Of a stretch of 64,000 nucleotides of DNA, positions 35,450 to 48,594 are shown in pieces; position 1 is the first letter of the stretch, and every line of letters starts with the position of its first letter. The stretch spans positions 70,940,012 to 71,004,011 of the forward strand of contig NC_073692.1 in the NCBI RefSeq assembly GCF_029784155.1. Reading direction: 5' to 3'. A program made the translations under genes and the position numbers. The DNA comes from Uranotaenia lowii. Lineage: Eukaryota > Arthropoda > Insecta > Diptera > Culicidae. The notes beneath the pieces are model-generated. The model had not been told where the DNA came from. It saw only the letters and a program-made list of their open reading frames with translations, and did not search any database.

Positions 35450-36750
35450 AATAAATTAGACACTCCAAATTAAAATGATATCAGGGAAAACATTCAGCAG
35501 ATTTAAATTTAAAATACAAAAACACACACACATAGAAAGCGCTAACTTAACGAACGGGAATGACAGTACCAAAATGTCATTGGAAAGTGAAACGGAAATT
35601 GGGTTAAGAAGAGGCTGCCAACTCCTTGACACTGAGTAAGAGGACTTCCTTTCCACCTGTGGCCACGCAAGCGCAAACAACCCTTGAGCGCAAAGTTAAC
35701 AAAGTTACAGTGAAAGTTAACATAAGTATTTTAGAAGTGGAAAGTTAAAGTGAGCTTCAAGAGTTTTTAAGTCAAGTGAGTTTGTAAACCATTCCATAGC
35801 AAGCACCTCTCCTAACCATAATTCCCATCCAGGACCCCTTTTACATTTTGCCTGATGATTCTGGCTAAAGAAATCTGACCATAGAATCCCGCCATAGTGG
35901 GTTCAGCAAAGCATCGGGCCAGTGAATCACCGCTTTTCAGGCCGCTACTCTGCCATTGCCATCCTGAGTCAGGAGGATTCCAGGCACCGGATCCTACCAA
36001 GGCGACTCAACCAACTCCGGTTACACGTGGCAACTGGGCAGCCGAAGCACTGGTCAAAAGGGTCCCGACCATCCCATGTCCATCCGCTAGTTGGGTCCAC
36101 CAAATTGCCATCCCAAGAGGCAAAGGATCCAACGAACACAGTGGACAACTAGAGCGGAAAATCCCAGCAACCTAGAGCCCATAGTAATCCATCGGTTTCG
36201 TTGCTCTGTCGAGGAGCCTGCGGAGCGTAAGCGCTGCGGGCACCATCCAGAGCACCAGCTGGAATTTGCCATCCACCATAAGGACAACAATAACCGCCAA
36301 ACCGACGCAGCTTGAACTGGTTCCAGAGGGTGTTGTTTGATCCCTTCAAACGGGTTAGTAAAAATTCATTCAACCACCCTCCGGTTCTATTGCTTCGAAT
36401 GGTCAATCGATGACCACGGTTGGAAGCGCAGCGACGAAGTAGACCCGTTACGGCCGGCCGGTACCAGCAGCAGCAGCGAAGCAGAACACACCCTACACAC
36501 CCACACTACACGAAAGAGTAAGTTGTAATACATAACATTTTGCTTTTTAAAATCATGCGTGTCATTTCTTGGATATCCGACCAGTGCCCTTATAGCGAGA
36601 GCCGACCTTGAGCTCAAAAGTGTTTCTTAGACTCTAGCTGGCCCAGCAAAAGAGGCGTTTGTAGCCCACCCCAGACGGTTGCCGTGGCTTGACCAGCAAC
36701 TAGGGGCTATTGGCGACCTCCTTCCGAGTGAGCAAGTAATAGAGCCTTGA
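35450..36750. other. GC-richer block of overlapping short frames, unassigned
   Basis: From about 35560 the composition becomes near-balanced and several frames of 60-92 codons overlap on both strands (35897-36175, 36091-36315, 36149-36406 and others). None is conserved-looking and none dominates. It ends with a CAG run (about 36461-36477), a CACACC-rich stretch and GAAAGAGTAAGT, which could be a splice donor at about 36519. Candidates are the leader of an LTR element or a non-coding first exon. No LTR pair was found. Confidence 0.3.
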
Positions 36751-37847
36751 AAAAAGTAGATATTTTAAGATTTTTAAATCACATTTTAATTAACAGAAAA
36801 AAATTTCTGACTGAGTTATTGTTGATAATGTGCAAAAATTTATTGTTGGTCAAAGTTACCCCGTTTTACAAATCACTTTAGTTCTACGAATAACTTTATC
36901 GTTGAAGAAACACTTTTTTTTTTTCGAAAATTGCATAACTTTATGGGCTTAATAAAAATAATATTGATACTTTTTCAATTGCAATCATTTTACATGTTTG
37001 TAAATTTTTAATCGTTTTTCCTAAGCCCGCCTTCAGACTTGTTTTATATTTCTTGGGTAGAAACTCAACATAGAATAATTTTTTGTTCAAAAAGAAAAAG
37101 CAGGTTGTGGTAAATTTAGACCTAAATAATTTCCAATAGCTATTTTATATCGAAAAACACATCGACCAAGGATTTTTGACGTGACCAAAAGGATATTTTT
37201 TTGAAAATACCTCCCTTTTCAGTAGGGGAGAATGGGGATACTTGATCTCCTTTTCTGATTATCATTATATCTTTATAGAGAAATTTAGAAACTCGCCGTC
37301 TTTTGCATTTTCTGATAGCGTGTAATACATGAACCTGTAGATGAACTAGAAGCATTTTCGTGAGACGAAAAACATTCTGATTCACTTCTATTTTTATATG
37401 ATTTTATTTAGCTTTTCTCAGATGTAGCCTATGACAACTCATTGTCAAACATTAGTATGGATTGCAACATGTTTTGAAACATTCTGCGTAAAGAGTAAGT
37501 TGAAATAATGATTGGTTTTTGATTTATGCTGATTACAGAAAACCCCATCTAAATAGGGTTAACAAAGTTTAATTTCTGTTTATTTTTCATGAAGTAACAA
37601 ACTAAAAGCAAACATACATTACAGAGCAAGGCAATTGAATTTGTTTTCAACTATTTTTCCATAAAAGTATATGACTGCCTGTTAAACAGGATTTTAAAAC
37701 CCCCCTCTTACTAAACCAAAGTTAGGAAAATTACTCCCGGCACAAAAAACTTTATAAGTGAAATGCCTCAATGAAACCATTTGTAAATAATAAAAAAGGA
37801 TTTAAAAGAAAAATTGGAAACTTTGAAATAAAGGGATTAATAAGGCT
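36751..37847. other. AT-rich stretch with one solo TA-element end
   Basis: TAGGGGAGAATGGGGATACTT at about 37223-37243 matches the left end of the element at 58083 and resembles the end at 60435. No partner end was found, so it is probably a truncated copy. No gene was seen. Confidence 0.45.
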
Positions 37848-38010
37848 TGTGATATAGCTCAGTTGGCAAGACAGTTGCTTCCTGAGACGATGTCCGACGT
37901 CCGCCCAAGAGTAAACATCGATCCCAGTTGTATCGGATAAGTTTTTCAATGGCTGTCCGCCAACTGCATCGTGGATATAAGTCGAGAATAACATAAAGGT
38001 GTTAAAACTA
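37848..38010 (+). mobile_element. tRNA-derived SINE (partner at 6060-6242)
   Basis: Starts GTGATATAGCTCAGTTGG with a perfect A-box (TAGCTCAGTTGG at 37855-37866). A degenerate B-box region AAACATCGATCCC lies at about 37912-37925. The body CCAACTGCATCGTGGATATAA and TCGAGAATAACA is shared, inverted, with 6060-6242. The shared body beyond the tRNA-like part shows it is a SINE and not a tRNA gene. Confidence 0.7.
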
Positions 38011-38361
38011 CTAGGTATAATCGAAATAAAAAAAAAGTGGAATATTTTTTTGTGATAACCTTCAAATAAGGCTGGAACAAATTTCAAATCCTTCTTTTGT
38101 CACTCGAAGTTAGAACATCGCGAGGAGGGGTTCAAAATTCGATAAAATCAAAAATACAAAACGTCAAATAGCTCCTATCTTCCAACATTTATTTTCTGGT
38201 CTTATATTCAGATACTTGATTTTTTTTCGAAACTTACATAAAGTACTCCAAACTTTATTTATTCTCCCTTCGGGTTTTTTGGAAATTTTGAAAGGGGGGG
38301 AGGTTTGGGAGATGACAAAAGAAGAAATTGATATTTGTTCCAGCCTAAATTTCAATTAAAA

Positions 38362-38560
38362 AATGATAACCAAAAACTTATAAGACATTTTCAATAACCA
38401 TCGCTAACACGTTGGTATTGAGTTATTTTCTATCATTCATTTAGGAAAAGCTTTGCCCACTTAAAATTGAATCGAACAGTAGTTTAGTCAATTCGTATAT
38501 TTGTCTCAAAAAAGTTTAGAATATGCTTATTTCAATTAAGAAGATGCATTTCAATTTTAG
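38362..38560 (+). repeat. Dispersed repeat pair, copy 2 (partner at 33310-33525)
   Basis: Shares ACATTTTCAATAACCATCG and the later ordered blocks with copy 1. See that entry for the marker words. Confidence 0.6.
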
Positions 38561-39815
38561 AATCACACAAACAGTAAAATGTCAACAGCACAAAAGCTCT
38601 AGTTCATTTTTTTTTAAACTGTTCGACTTCTTATACCTAGAATGCTCTAGTTTAGATCTTTTTAACTTACAATACTTCAAGCACTGATAAACTGATATAA
38701 CTCTGCACCACGTTTCCATCAACCAAAGGTTCGTGTCTTAACTGCTTAGTAAGTGATTAATACACAGGAAGTGATGGCGCTAGCATTCAAAAATTACTCC
38801 ACGTGTTCTAATGACACGTAGAAAAATATATAGAAATTTCATTATCTACCAAGCATTTTTAGCCTGCTTCAATTTTTCTGCGTGCAAAAGTATAAGTTGC
38901 TATGGTGTTCAATTTGTGTTATGTTTTCCTCCCAGTGAAAAAATGTCCCGATGGTTGAAATGTACTACTAGATTTACTGAGCTTTGAAATTTGAAATACA
39001 TATGAAAATCAATTCTTCATATTAAAAAAAATTCTAATTAAAAGAATAGTGAAATTTAATAAATAATATCATAATATAATTGAAATTAAAGTTTAACAGT
39101 TTTTAAGAATTAATTTTAGCAAATGAATAAAAGTTATAGATTTAAAGACTTTCAAATCAAAACGTTCTTTATATTATTGAGGAAAAAATCGCAGTTATTT
39201 AAAAAAGGATTTTCTGGTGAACGATTTAGTGTTGGCATTTTATTAGAGAATATATGTACATTTTATATGATCAGAAATTTCTTAAAATTTCCCTTTTGGA
39301 TAAAATTTTCAAAAGATCATACACTCTTCTTCAATAAGAATGGAATTGATCCAATACATTGAAACTAAAATTTAAACTAACTGAGTTACATAACTCTTCA
39401 TGAAAAATATTTTCGAATTTTCGGGAAACGAAGCTTAGGGCGCCTGGGCGATGAAAAATTTTTTCCTACGCAGGGGGAGTTATATTAGCTTATCAGTGCT
39501 TCAAGTTTGTCTTACAATTCAACTTTGAGTTCCAGAATTAATTGAAATGCCAAAAATTTATTAAAAGAATTCATACGTTTAAATAACTGTTTCAAAAGAT
39601 TTTGGCGTAATGAATTCGAATATTTCTTCAGATTTTGTCTCACCTCAAGATTTGGTGCAATGGCTTAACAAATGAGCAACTTTTTTTTAAATTTAATTCC
39701 AGTTAAAAAACAAATATACTTAGATTACAACTAAATACTGATTATAAATCTTTTATTATCCTTTATTTAATGAAGGATCCAAATTTTGCCTAGATTTTCT
39801 AATTTCAGAGTTAGG
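38561..39815. other. AT-rich intergenic stretch, no gene seen
   Basis: Only small low-complexity frames (for example 79 codons at 39123-39362). No repeat boundaries were recognised. Confidence 0.5.
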
Positions 39816-40275
39816 TAAGCCAGAATTTATCCAGATCGTATCCGAACCGGACAAAAAAAGGATAATGTAACTTAAAACCTGGCAAAATCCGAGCGGTTTA
39901 TTTTAAAATGTTGAACTCAAAACCGTGCAATATTCGGGCAAATTTGGGAAATAACACATAAAATATTGCTTAAATATCAAGAAAAAAAAATATTTTAATC
40001 AAAAACCCATCAGCTGAATTTAAGTTGTATATATATTTACTTCCAAAAATCGTTCATTTTTATTTTGACAAAACTTGTTCAAAAATTTTAATTTTTGGTC
40101 ACAAAAACAAAAAATCATCTTTACTCTTTTTAAGTTTTTTATTCCTTATTCTAAATAAAGTGAAAAGTTCCGGGAATATCATTTTTCAGGAAAATCCGGG
40201 CCACCGAACCGTTCTTAAATTTTGAACTCAATACCCGGGCTAGTCCAGATATAACCGGGCAATCTGACAAGCTTA
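39816..40275. mobile_element. Diverged hAT-like MITE with CCGGGCAA words, about 460 bp
   Basis: Related to the well-preserved element at 55232-55717. Shared features are TAAG(GTTG)CCAGAATTT at the left, TCTG(G/A)CAAGCTTA at the right, and CCGGAC/CCGGGC words inside. The terminal repeats are eroded and no target duplication survives. Confidence 0.55.
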
Positions 40276-40444
40276 ATTTAGAAAAAAAATGTTATTCGAC
40301 AATTAAAAAAAAATCTAATGCAAATGATCTAACTGTTCCTGTCAGGAACTTCCTGACATCACAGAAAAGCGTTTTAAATGTTTGATATAAAAGATTTTAA
40401 TTTATTTAACAACTACGTAGCAGACTGCAAAACGTTTTGTTTTT

Positions 40445-42614
40445 AAAAATATCTAAGATTTGATTTGGTCATCTCATTACTCGGGAGTAGGAGAACGGTA
40501 GGCGTTGGCTCGATGGCGGCGCACGCGTTTTTTTCTCCGTCCGTGGAAATCGAGTAATTTGTTGGTTTTTATAATGAAAGTTAGCTATGAATCTTGACAA
40601 AAAAGTTTGGATCGGATAGGAAGTATATGTGTTGTACCAGGAGGGTTCCTTTTCGTGTCCTGGGCCGCTTAACTGTGTGTTTATTCGGAATTCGCCCACG
40701 GGGGCTTGAAATGAATCGAAACTCTTCATCTCCCATGTGTTGATTTATTCTGTCTTTTCCCGGAAGAAAGACTGGTGATCTGGTTTATTAGATGGTGTAC
40801 AAAATTCCAATCAACTCGAAAATTTGAAGTGTTTTAAAATGAAAATAGAAAAAATTAAATAAAAATTCTATAAAGGGATCCATGGTGGCATTGAAGAATG
40901 ATTTTTTATCGTTCCCGCATCGTGTAATGTGATTTTTCTACGCATGTTTTTCGGTTTCAAACGTTGCCGGTTTCGGCTTGCTATGTTTTTTCGTTAGTCA
41001 AAATGATCATTGTGAAATGGGGGAATTTGAGAATGATGAAATATTTGCCAGCCATTGTGAAATTAATGAATTTCGATTGGCATAGGTGCGCAATATTTAA
41101 AAAAAAAACTAGCACTAGGCAATCTGAGGTGGTGTAGAAGTGAGAGGGGAAGGAAAATAGTTTTTTGTGAGTAGGGAGTGAAACGTAACTGGTTCGTTTT
41201 TACTGAGACGGAGCTAGTGGAAATAAAAATAGAAAAAAGAAGAAAATATTGTCTAGAAAAGTTTAAAAGTGCGGGAAGTGAGAGGGAGTAAAAAAGAAAA
41301 GAGCTTCTTTGCTGTCCCGGCAGATTGCTGAAGTCGATCTTGCCGAAAACCCTGGCTGTTGGTTTCGACCGGATTGCTTCGATTGAATTTCCTGAGGTTT
41401 CATGAGCTAAGTATACTTTTTCTGTATCTTAATTCAATTCAATTCATGTTTTAAGTTTGACCCTTACCATGGAGGGGCCAGGGCAAATCCTTTTTCTCAT
41501 TCTGTAACATAGAGACAGATTGGTGTCCTAGCTACACACATTGGGACACATTTTTCTCATGTGGCCCGTTCTTTAAATGCTTCGTGTTGTTGCATCTTTG
41601 TCCCGCGCTATGGTGCTGAATATGAATGCCCGCTTTTTCACTATTTCCAAGTAAAAACAACTTTTATGCCTAAAATTTTCTCAGAAACTTCTGAAAGAGT
41701 GAGGAAGGGGCAATTTAAGTTAAAAGAGTTGTACTATTTGTACTTTGCGGATAGTGAAGTTCAATGCAGGATCACCTAGTGGAATTTCTGCACGTTGTAA
41801 GGAAAATTAACACGTTTTAACACGTTGTACGGAAAATTTAAACAAGTTCAAACTAACCTTGCATCCATATAAATGAAGTGCTCATATTAAAATTTATCCT
41901 CTGATTGTAATTTTTAGTATAGATATTTTCTCAACAGAATTCCCTTAAATATTTAATTGGAGGTTTGAACCACATTTGACGTTGTATAATGTGCAATTTG
42001 TTTTTATCGCTAAATTATTTTGAAAGAAGTTTTCCTGGGAGAAGGGTTTTTGGGAACACTAATCATGATTTTTTTGTTCTTCTAATGTTTCTTTTCAAGA
42101 GCGAGCAAAGGCGCTATATCCAAGGTCAATGACCAGAAATGATAGTGCATTGAAATCCTAATCTCCAAATTTTTACTATTAGATGCTATTCACGATAATA
42201 CTCAAATTGTTATTTGAAAATAACAATAGTTAAACGAAAAAAATACGGAAATTGAAACATAATAATACCTTTACAATGGGGTTTTGGATTTCTGTGCAGA
42301 AAAACATCATTTCCATCCATAGAAGGACGAATCCACACGGACCATCATCAAGGAGTACATAAAATTTAGCATATGTGCTTCCAACGTTAAAATCTTAGTT
42401 ATAGCCATGGAAACGTATGGTACTGTTGTCCACGTTTCTTCCTCCCTGTGTTCCAGTTGTCTCTGCGTTCAATACTGCACAGTGGGCCCGGCCATGTTAA
42501 GATGAGTAGTAAATGTACTTTTACTACTCACCGGGATGCTGACAAGATCTGGCTGTGTATGTATCATAAGCATAAGCATAAGCATAAGCATAAAAATATC
42601 TAAGATTTGATTTG
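40445..42614 (+). mobile_element. 2.1-kb retrotransposed insertion with a 23-bp target duplication
   Basis: The 23 bases at 40445-40467 (from AAAAATATCTAAG to ATTTGATTTG) recur exactly at 42592-42614, flanking 40468-42591. The insert ends in (CATAAG)n at about 42565-42591, preceded by a GC-richer segment (about 42420-42560) of 3'-UTR character. A long exact duplication plus a simple-repeat tail is the mark of LINE-type target-primed insertion. I see no endonuclease or reverse transcriptase in the 2.1 kb, only frames of 60-86 codons. It may be an internally deleted, non-autonomous LINE or a mobilised transcript. Confidence 0.75.
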
Positions 42615-43490
42615 TTTTTTTTTTGAAATTTGGTCAAATTCCCTTTTTTTACGTAGAGCTGTTAAAAAACTAATAAGAAAACTTATATTACTTTTCCTCA
42701 GAAGTTAAATTACTCGCAGTCATCTAGAAAATTGTAACATTTTATAGTTTTTTTTTAAATACGCAAATTTTTCAACACTCCTTAACCAGTGAAAATCAGC
42801 TTTTAAATTTTTTTTAACAATGTGATTTTTGTTGCCTTATGCTATCAAAAATTGCTTAGTATAATTATTTTTTAATCAGTTTTTAAAAATCGTTCCAAAA
42901 TATAGGGCAAATTGTGCCCTTCAAGAGAGAAACTATTTTTTATTTTATTCACAAAATCTTTCTTGCAAAGTTGTTACTATTCTGAACAAATGTTACATTT
43001 TTTTCATTCGATTCAGATTGAAAAAATGGTCAAAATTCAGATATTTTTATATTTTTTTCACAATGAAATTTAGATTTATTAAATAAATTTATGGACCACA
43101 ATTCACTATGAGAAATGAATTTCAGAATTGATAAAAGTACGATATTTTCGAATCACTATTTTGGAACACATAACAAAATAATAGAAAAAAAATCAAAGTT
43201 TTAAAATCAGTTTTAAGTTTATAGAAATTCTATATCTAATCAAAAATTTATGACGAATAGGTGTTTTTCCAACGTATATTTGCGTATAGAATCATTAAAA
43301 AATTTGTTGTGATTACCTTGCACTTATATGGCAAATTAATTTCAATGAATAAATTATATCGTTTATATGCGCAACTTTTGCTGTGAAAGTTCTTGCATGG
43401 CCTTTGAGTCAACTAAATATGTTTTAGGTAAGTAATCAAGTATGTAGCTTAATTTAAAAAAAAAAAAATTATTAAAAACAATAAATTTCA
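42615..43490. other. AT-rich intergenic stretch, no gene seen
   Basis: Strongly AT-rich, without open frames of note or recognised repeats. Confidence 0.5.
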
Positions 43491-44700
43491 ATGAACAGTA
43501 TCAATGTACTCTCCATTGGTTTTGAACAAAATTTCTACGGAATCCAATCGATTGTAAAGTTAAATTAAAAAGTTTCAAAAAGCATTGCGTACCTGCGCGT
43601 TTATTCTCGATCAGCCTTCCGTCGTCGTCAGGAAGAATCTCGGTCCCAAAACCAGCCTCGCTTCCAGCAGCACCAACAAGTCTGGCCGAAACGATGATGG
43701 CGGTTGTTTGTCTTTGTCTCGGAACCGCTGCTTGCTCCGGATGTTTGGTTTTTACCTCGCGCACTAAGGACTCGAAATATGTAGGAACATGAAACGGTGG
43801 CCTTCTGACTATGGCTGGCTGGCTGACAGACAAACCTGAAACCGGGAAAATTAATTAGCTAGCTATTTGTTTTAATTAATTAATCCTTGATCAAATACCA
43901 GACTGAAGAATGGAATGAAGAGAGAGTCAGAGGACGAGAAAGTGAAACATCCAAACCTGAAGAATGTTTCAGCAATTTTCCGATGCGAAATGATGCGGTT
44001 TCAACAAGAGCGCGCACCCCAGCCAGACCGCCATTCAAAGGAATCACTTAATCAATGAAACTTGAGTTTTCTTACGGGGTTTTCATTAAATTTATCCCCC
44101 GCATCAAGCTAGACGAGGGCAGGCAGCTAGACAGACAGACGAACAAACATGTAATATTTATAAGAGAACGCGCGATAACAACAACTGGAATTGAAAAGGA
44201 TAAAAAAATCTAGCACCATCATCATCATCATCAGCATCGCCATCATCGTCGTCGTCACCTCTTCCGAAAAATCGGATTCGAGCTCTCGGACCAGGACTCA
44301 GGAAAAGGCGAGTAGGTAGGTTACAGATTTTTCCTCAGGGATTTCCTCTCGCTTCCATTCAACTACGAATTACAATTCCGAGTTCCGAGAGTTCCCCCTT
44401 CTATCATTTCCAAACTCGTTGGCAAACTTCTTGCTACCGTTTTACGTCCGTGCTTTCGTTTGGCACAACTATGTAACGAAATCAAACCCAACCCCAGATC
44501 GCTTCGGAGGGTGAATAACATCCCCTGCTTCTGCTTCTGCTGCTGATGATGCCCGTTCAGCTCGTTTATATTTTCTTTCTTCGATTTCAAAATTTGTTGT
44601 CCGTGAGCATTAGTTCGGTACCTAAATAACCGAATGTGGTTTTGTTGCCATGAAAACATCTGCGTGTGCGTACACGTGTGCGTATTGCCTATTTTTTGGG
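43491..44700. other. GC-richer block with an unassigned 110-codon minus frame
   Basis: A minus-strand frame (43833 to 43501, beginning MSVSQPAIVRRPPFHVPTYF) is of mixed composition but matches no family I know, and an opposing frame overlaps it. A trinucleotide tract (ATC then GTC words) lies at 44217-44256. A further minus frame of 98 codons (44363-44659) also looks non-specific. The block could be regulatory or a non-coding exon. Confidence 0.3.
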
Positions 44701-44970
44701 TTTGAAATAAAGAACAGTGCGTAGATCCGGAATGATGCCACTTGTTTTATGTGCGGGTAGACACACATTACACATGCTTTGATTTATTTCTTCATAAAGG
44801 TGCTTTAAATTTGGTGAAACTGCATGTGTTTAATCAACTTTAAAAATAAAACCACTTGATTTTGTAGAGTTGTATGGAATAGAACAGCTAGATGCTGTAC
44901 AACAAATAAGAATCTTATGCCTAAATTCGTTCGGTATTTCAACGAACACCTAAAACTATACACAAAAATA

Positions 44971-46316
44971 AAAATGACAAAAATGACAAAAATGACAAAA
45001 ATGACAAAAATGACAAAAATGACAAAAATGACAAAAATGACAAAAATGACAAAAATGACAAAAATGACAAAAATGACAAAAATGACAAAAATGACAAAAA
45101 TGACAAAAATGACAAAAATGACAAAAATGACAAAAATGACAAAAATGACAAAAATGACAAAAATGACAAAAATGACAAAAATGACAAAAATGACAAAAAT
45201 GACAAAAATGACAAAAGTGACAAAAATGACAAAAATGACAAAAATGACAAAAATGACAAAAATGACAAAAATGACAAAAATGACAAAAATGACAAAAATG
45301 ACAAAAATGACAAAAATGACAAAAATGACAAAAATGACAAAAATGACAAAAATGACAAAAATGACAAAAATGACAAAAATGACAAAAATGACAAAAATGA
45401 CAAAAATGACAAAAATGACAAAAATGACAAAAATGACAAAAATGACAAAAATGACAAAAATGACAAAAATGACAAAAATGACAAAAATGACAAAAATGAC
45501 AAAAATGACAAAAATGACAAAAATGACAAAAATGACAAAAATGACAAAAATGACAAAAATGACACAAATGACAAAAATGACAAAAATGACAAAAATGACA
45601 AAAATGACAAAAATGACAAAAATGACAAAAATGACAAAAATGACAAAAATGACAAAAATGACAAAAATGACAAAAATGACAAAAATGACAAAAATGACAA
45701 AAATGACAAAAATGACAAAAATGACAAAAATGACAAAAATGACAAAAATGACAAAAATGACAAAAATGACAAAAATGACAAAAATGACAAAAATGACAAA
45801 AATGACAAAAATGACAAAAATGACAAAAATGACAAAAATGACAAAAATGACAAAAATGACAAAAATGACAAAAATGACAAAAATGACAAAAAATGACAAA
45901 AATGACAAAAATGACAAAAATGACAAAAATGACAAAAATGACAAAAATGACAAAAATGACAAAAATGACAAAAATGACAAAAATGACAAAAATGACAAAA
46001 ATGACAAAAATGACAAAAATGACAAAAATGACAAAAATGACAAAAATGACAAAAATGACAAAAATGACAAAAATGACAAAAATGACAAAAATGACAAAAA
46101 TGACAAAAATGACAAAAATGACAAAAATGACAAAAATGACAAAAATGACAAAAATGACAAAAATGACAAAAATGACAAAAATGACAAAAATGACAAAAAT
46201 GACAAAAATGACAAAAATGACAAAAATGACACAAATGACACAAATGACAAAAATGACAAAAATGACAAAAATGACAAAAATGACAAAAATGACAAAAATG
46301 ACAAAAATGACAAAAT
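44971..46316 (+). repeat. Second array of the 9-bp unit ATGACAAAA, 1.35 kb
   Basis: About 149 units in the same orientation as the array at 9195-13352, but more uniform. I see one AAAAGTGAC variant (about 45214), one ACACAAATG (about 45563) and two near 46230, plus a single extra A at about 45890. The variant blocks that mark the first array (GACCGAAAAAGAC and GACAAAATCGAC) are absent. Long open frames here are repeat artefacts. Confidence 0.97.
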
Positions 46317-47065
46317 TTAAAATAATTACAAAATTACATAAATTTGTGCACATTTTGGGCAAATCTTTAGAACTTCAATACAATAAGTAAAAAAGTCAAC
46401 TCATGATTTTATCACTACATTCTTGCTCATAAATTTTCTATTTAAATCTATGCTTTTGACGCCATTTTCAGCAGTCAGTATGCATGAAACATTTCCCTGA
46501 TTTTTTAACTAATAATAATTCAACATAATGTCGTCCCTTTTAATCTCAGAGTGCAAATATTCACATTGATCGTCAATATCGGAAGTAGCTTATGTGGACG
46601 ACCCAATTTTCCGATTTATGATTATAAATATGATACCTGAAATCGAGCAAAAACAGTGGATCATTGATATTGAACTGTTCACAAAAAATTTTCTACCTAA
46701 AAATGATTGCTCGTCTCATTAGATCCCTGTGCGTAAATTTCCATCTCAATCCAATGCATTCCAACGAATATATTGAAAAAAACAGTGGAAAGTTAATATG
46801 GACTACCCTTTTGCCCGACCCCTGATCCAAAATTTTAAACCTCATATCAATTTCCCATCCCTTAAAACCTCAATTTAATTTTTTTTTTATCTCAATCGCA
46901 TGTATTATAACGGCATTATCGCAAAAATAGTGAACTGTTAATAGAGACACCCCCTTTTGCTGACCACTTACACAAAATTTGACACTTGAAATGGATTGTT
47001 CGCTCCTGAAAACATCCATGTGCCAATTTTCATCTCATTCTGATGCATAATGACGTTAATATAAC

Positions 47066-48417
47066 CACAGAGAACCAGAGTTCGGGCTGGAGCCCCATTC
47101 GTGTGTAAAAATACCAACCGTGATTTCAAAATAAACGACGCCATTTTTGCAACTTAGCTAAGAGCCACCAGATGTCGTTACCGGTACTTTTATTTTTTCC
47201 ATGGTTTCTACACGCTCAGACGATAGTACCTTCAACGAATGAAAAATGCGCTCAAAGCCAAATTTATTTTCAGTCACTCAATCGGGTATTAAAATAGTTG
47301 TATGGTTTTTCAGTTTTTGGCCTGTGTTTGTTATTGTCGACATGAAATTCACTACATCAAGACTGAATTGAATGTTTTTTTTATAATTTAGAATAAATTT
47401 CGATGATGAACACAAATTTAAAAATTCGTCAGTATTATTTTTTCTTTCACAGAATTGTTATCTCGGTAGGATTGGTGAAAAATTGGCGCATGGTGTTATC
47501 GGATATCTGTACTATTTAAGTATAATAGAAGGGGAGGATATTTGAAGAATTTATAAAATTTTGATATCGAGTTGCTTTTAAATGCCTTTTGCTATTCCCT
47601 TAAATTCTTAGGATTCTTAGGTGTCCGGGTAACCTCCATCCAATTACTTTGCCCTGTCTAAGAGGCCAAATTCGATATTAAGAAGCTATTCCAATTTTCG
47701 AATATTTTCGGAAGTAGGTACTAAAGTCTGGCAGAAAAGACGCGATGTTTACATGCTAGAATTTCGCAATGTTCGAACGAAGATGGGTGGTGATACTTTC
47801 GGTTAATTAGATTTGAAATGCTTCTTTATGAGTGAAATTTGTTTAAAAAAATCTGATCCTAAACAAAAAGTGGAGTTTATCCATTAGAGAGGTATCATAA
47901 ATTAACACATCATACAGAAATCCTGTTGCAAATGATGACTGAACTTTTTTTGAAATTATAATTCATATTAAAACAGACACATAATTAAAATCTTATATGA
48001 ACTTTCTCTTCAAACAACTAAATAATGTTTGCTTTTTTTCTCAAACAAAATCAGTGGCTCAATACAAAACTAATACCAAATGCGGCAACATCGCCTAAAG
48101 AAAAAGATTTCGCTTCAAGAGTATATAGTTCCTGCTGCAAATTTCATTATGTTGCTTTTTCTACACCCCAAAAAAAGAAAACTAGCTGAACTCTGTTTTG
48201 GTGCGACCTGGAAGTAAATTTTGGGTTATTTATGTTCTGAGTGTTCTCAACTGTTGACAAAAAAAATCGACAACATCAGCTGAGTCACTTAGCTAAGAGC
48301 CACTAGATGGTGCTGTTTTTAGGCCAATTTTAACGGTTTTAAAATGGCCGACGATTCAAATTCTTACACACGGATTCGACACATATTTGTACGGGGCCCG
48401 TTCTCTGGTTCTCTGTG
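47066..48417. mobile_element. Inverted-repeat DNA element in the satellite, 1352 bp
   Basis: Perfect ends CACAGAGAACCAGAG and CTCTGGTTCTCTGTG, flanked by a 7-bp duplication ATATAAC (47059-47065 and 48418-48424). Near each end lies CTTAGCTAAGAGCCAC (about 47154 and 48288) in direct orientation. No coding frame. The superfamily is uncertain: 7-8 bp targets occur in P, hAT and related groups. Confidence 0.8.
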
Positions 48418-48594
48418 ATATAACTAAAAGAGTATTTGTGAAGTATGGATTACCCCTGTTACCGGCCTCTTACACAAAATTTGACAAACACCCGTGTACC
48501 AATTTTCAAGTCAATCCAATTATTATTATTATTATAAAAATTAGAGACACTTTACCATTTTCACGGCTTTCGTGTCTATCGTTCTTCCAGCTTA

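Noticed and set aside
37223..37243. A full TA element starting at the solo end
   Set aside because: No inverted partner could be found within several kilobases on either side.
44805..46390. Open frames of 434-502 codons over the second array
   Set aside because: Same artefact as the first array. The non-repeat ends are short and low in complexity.
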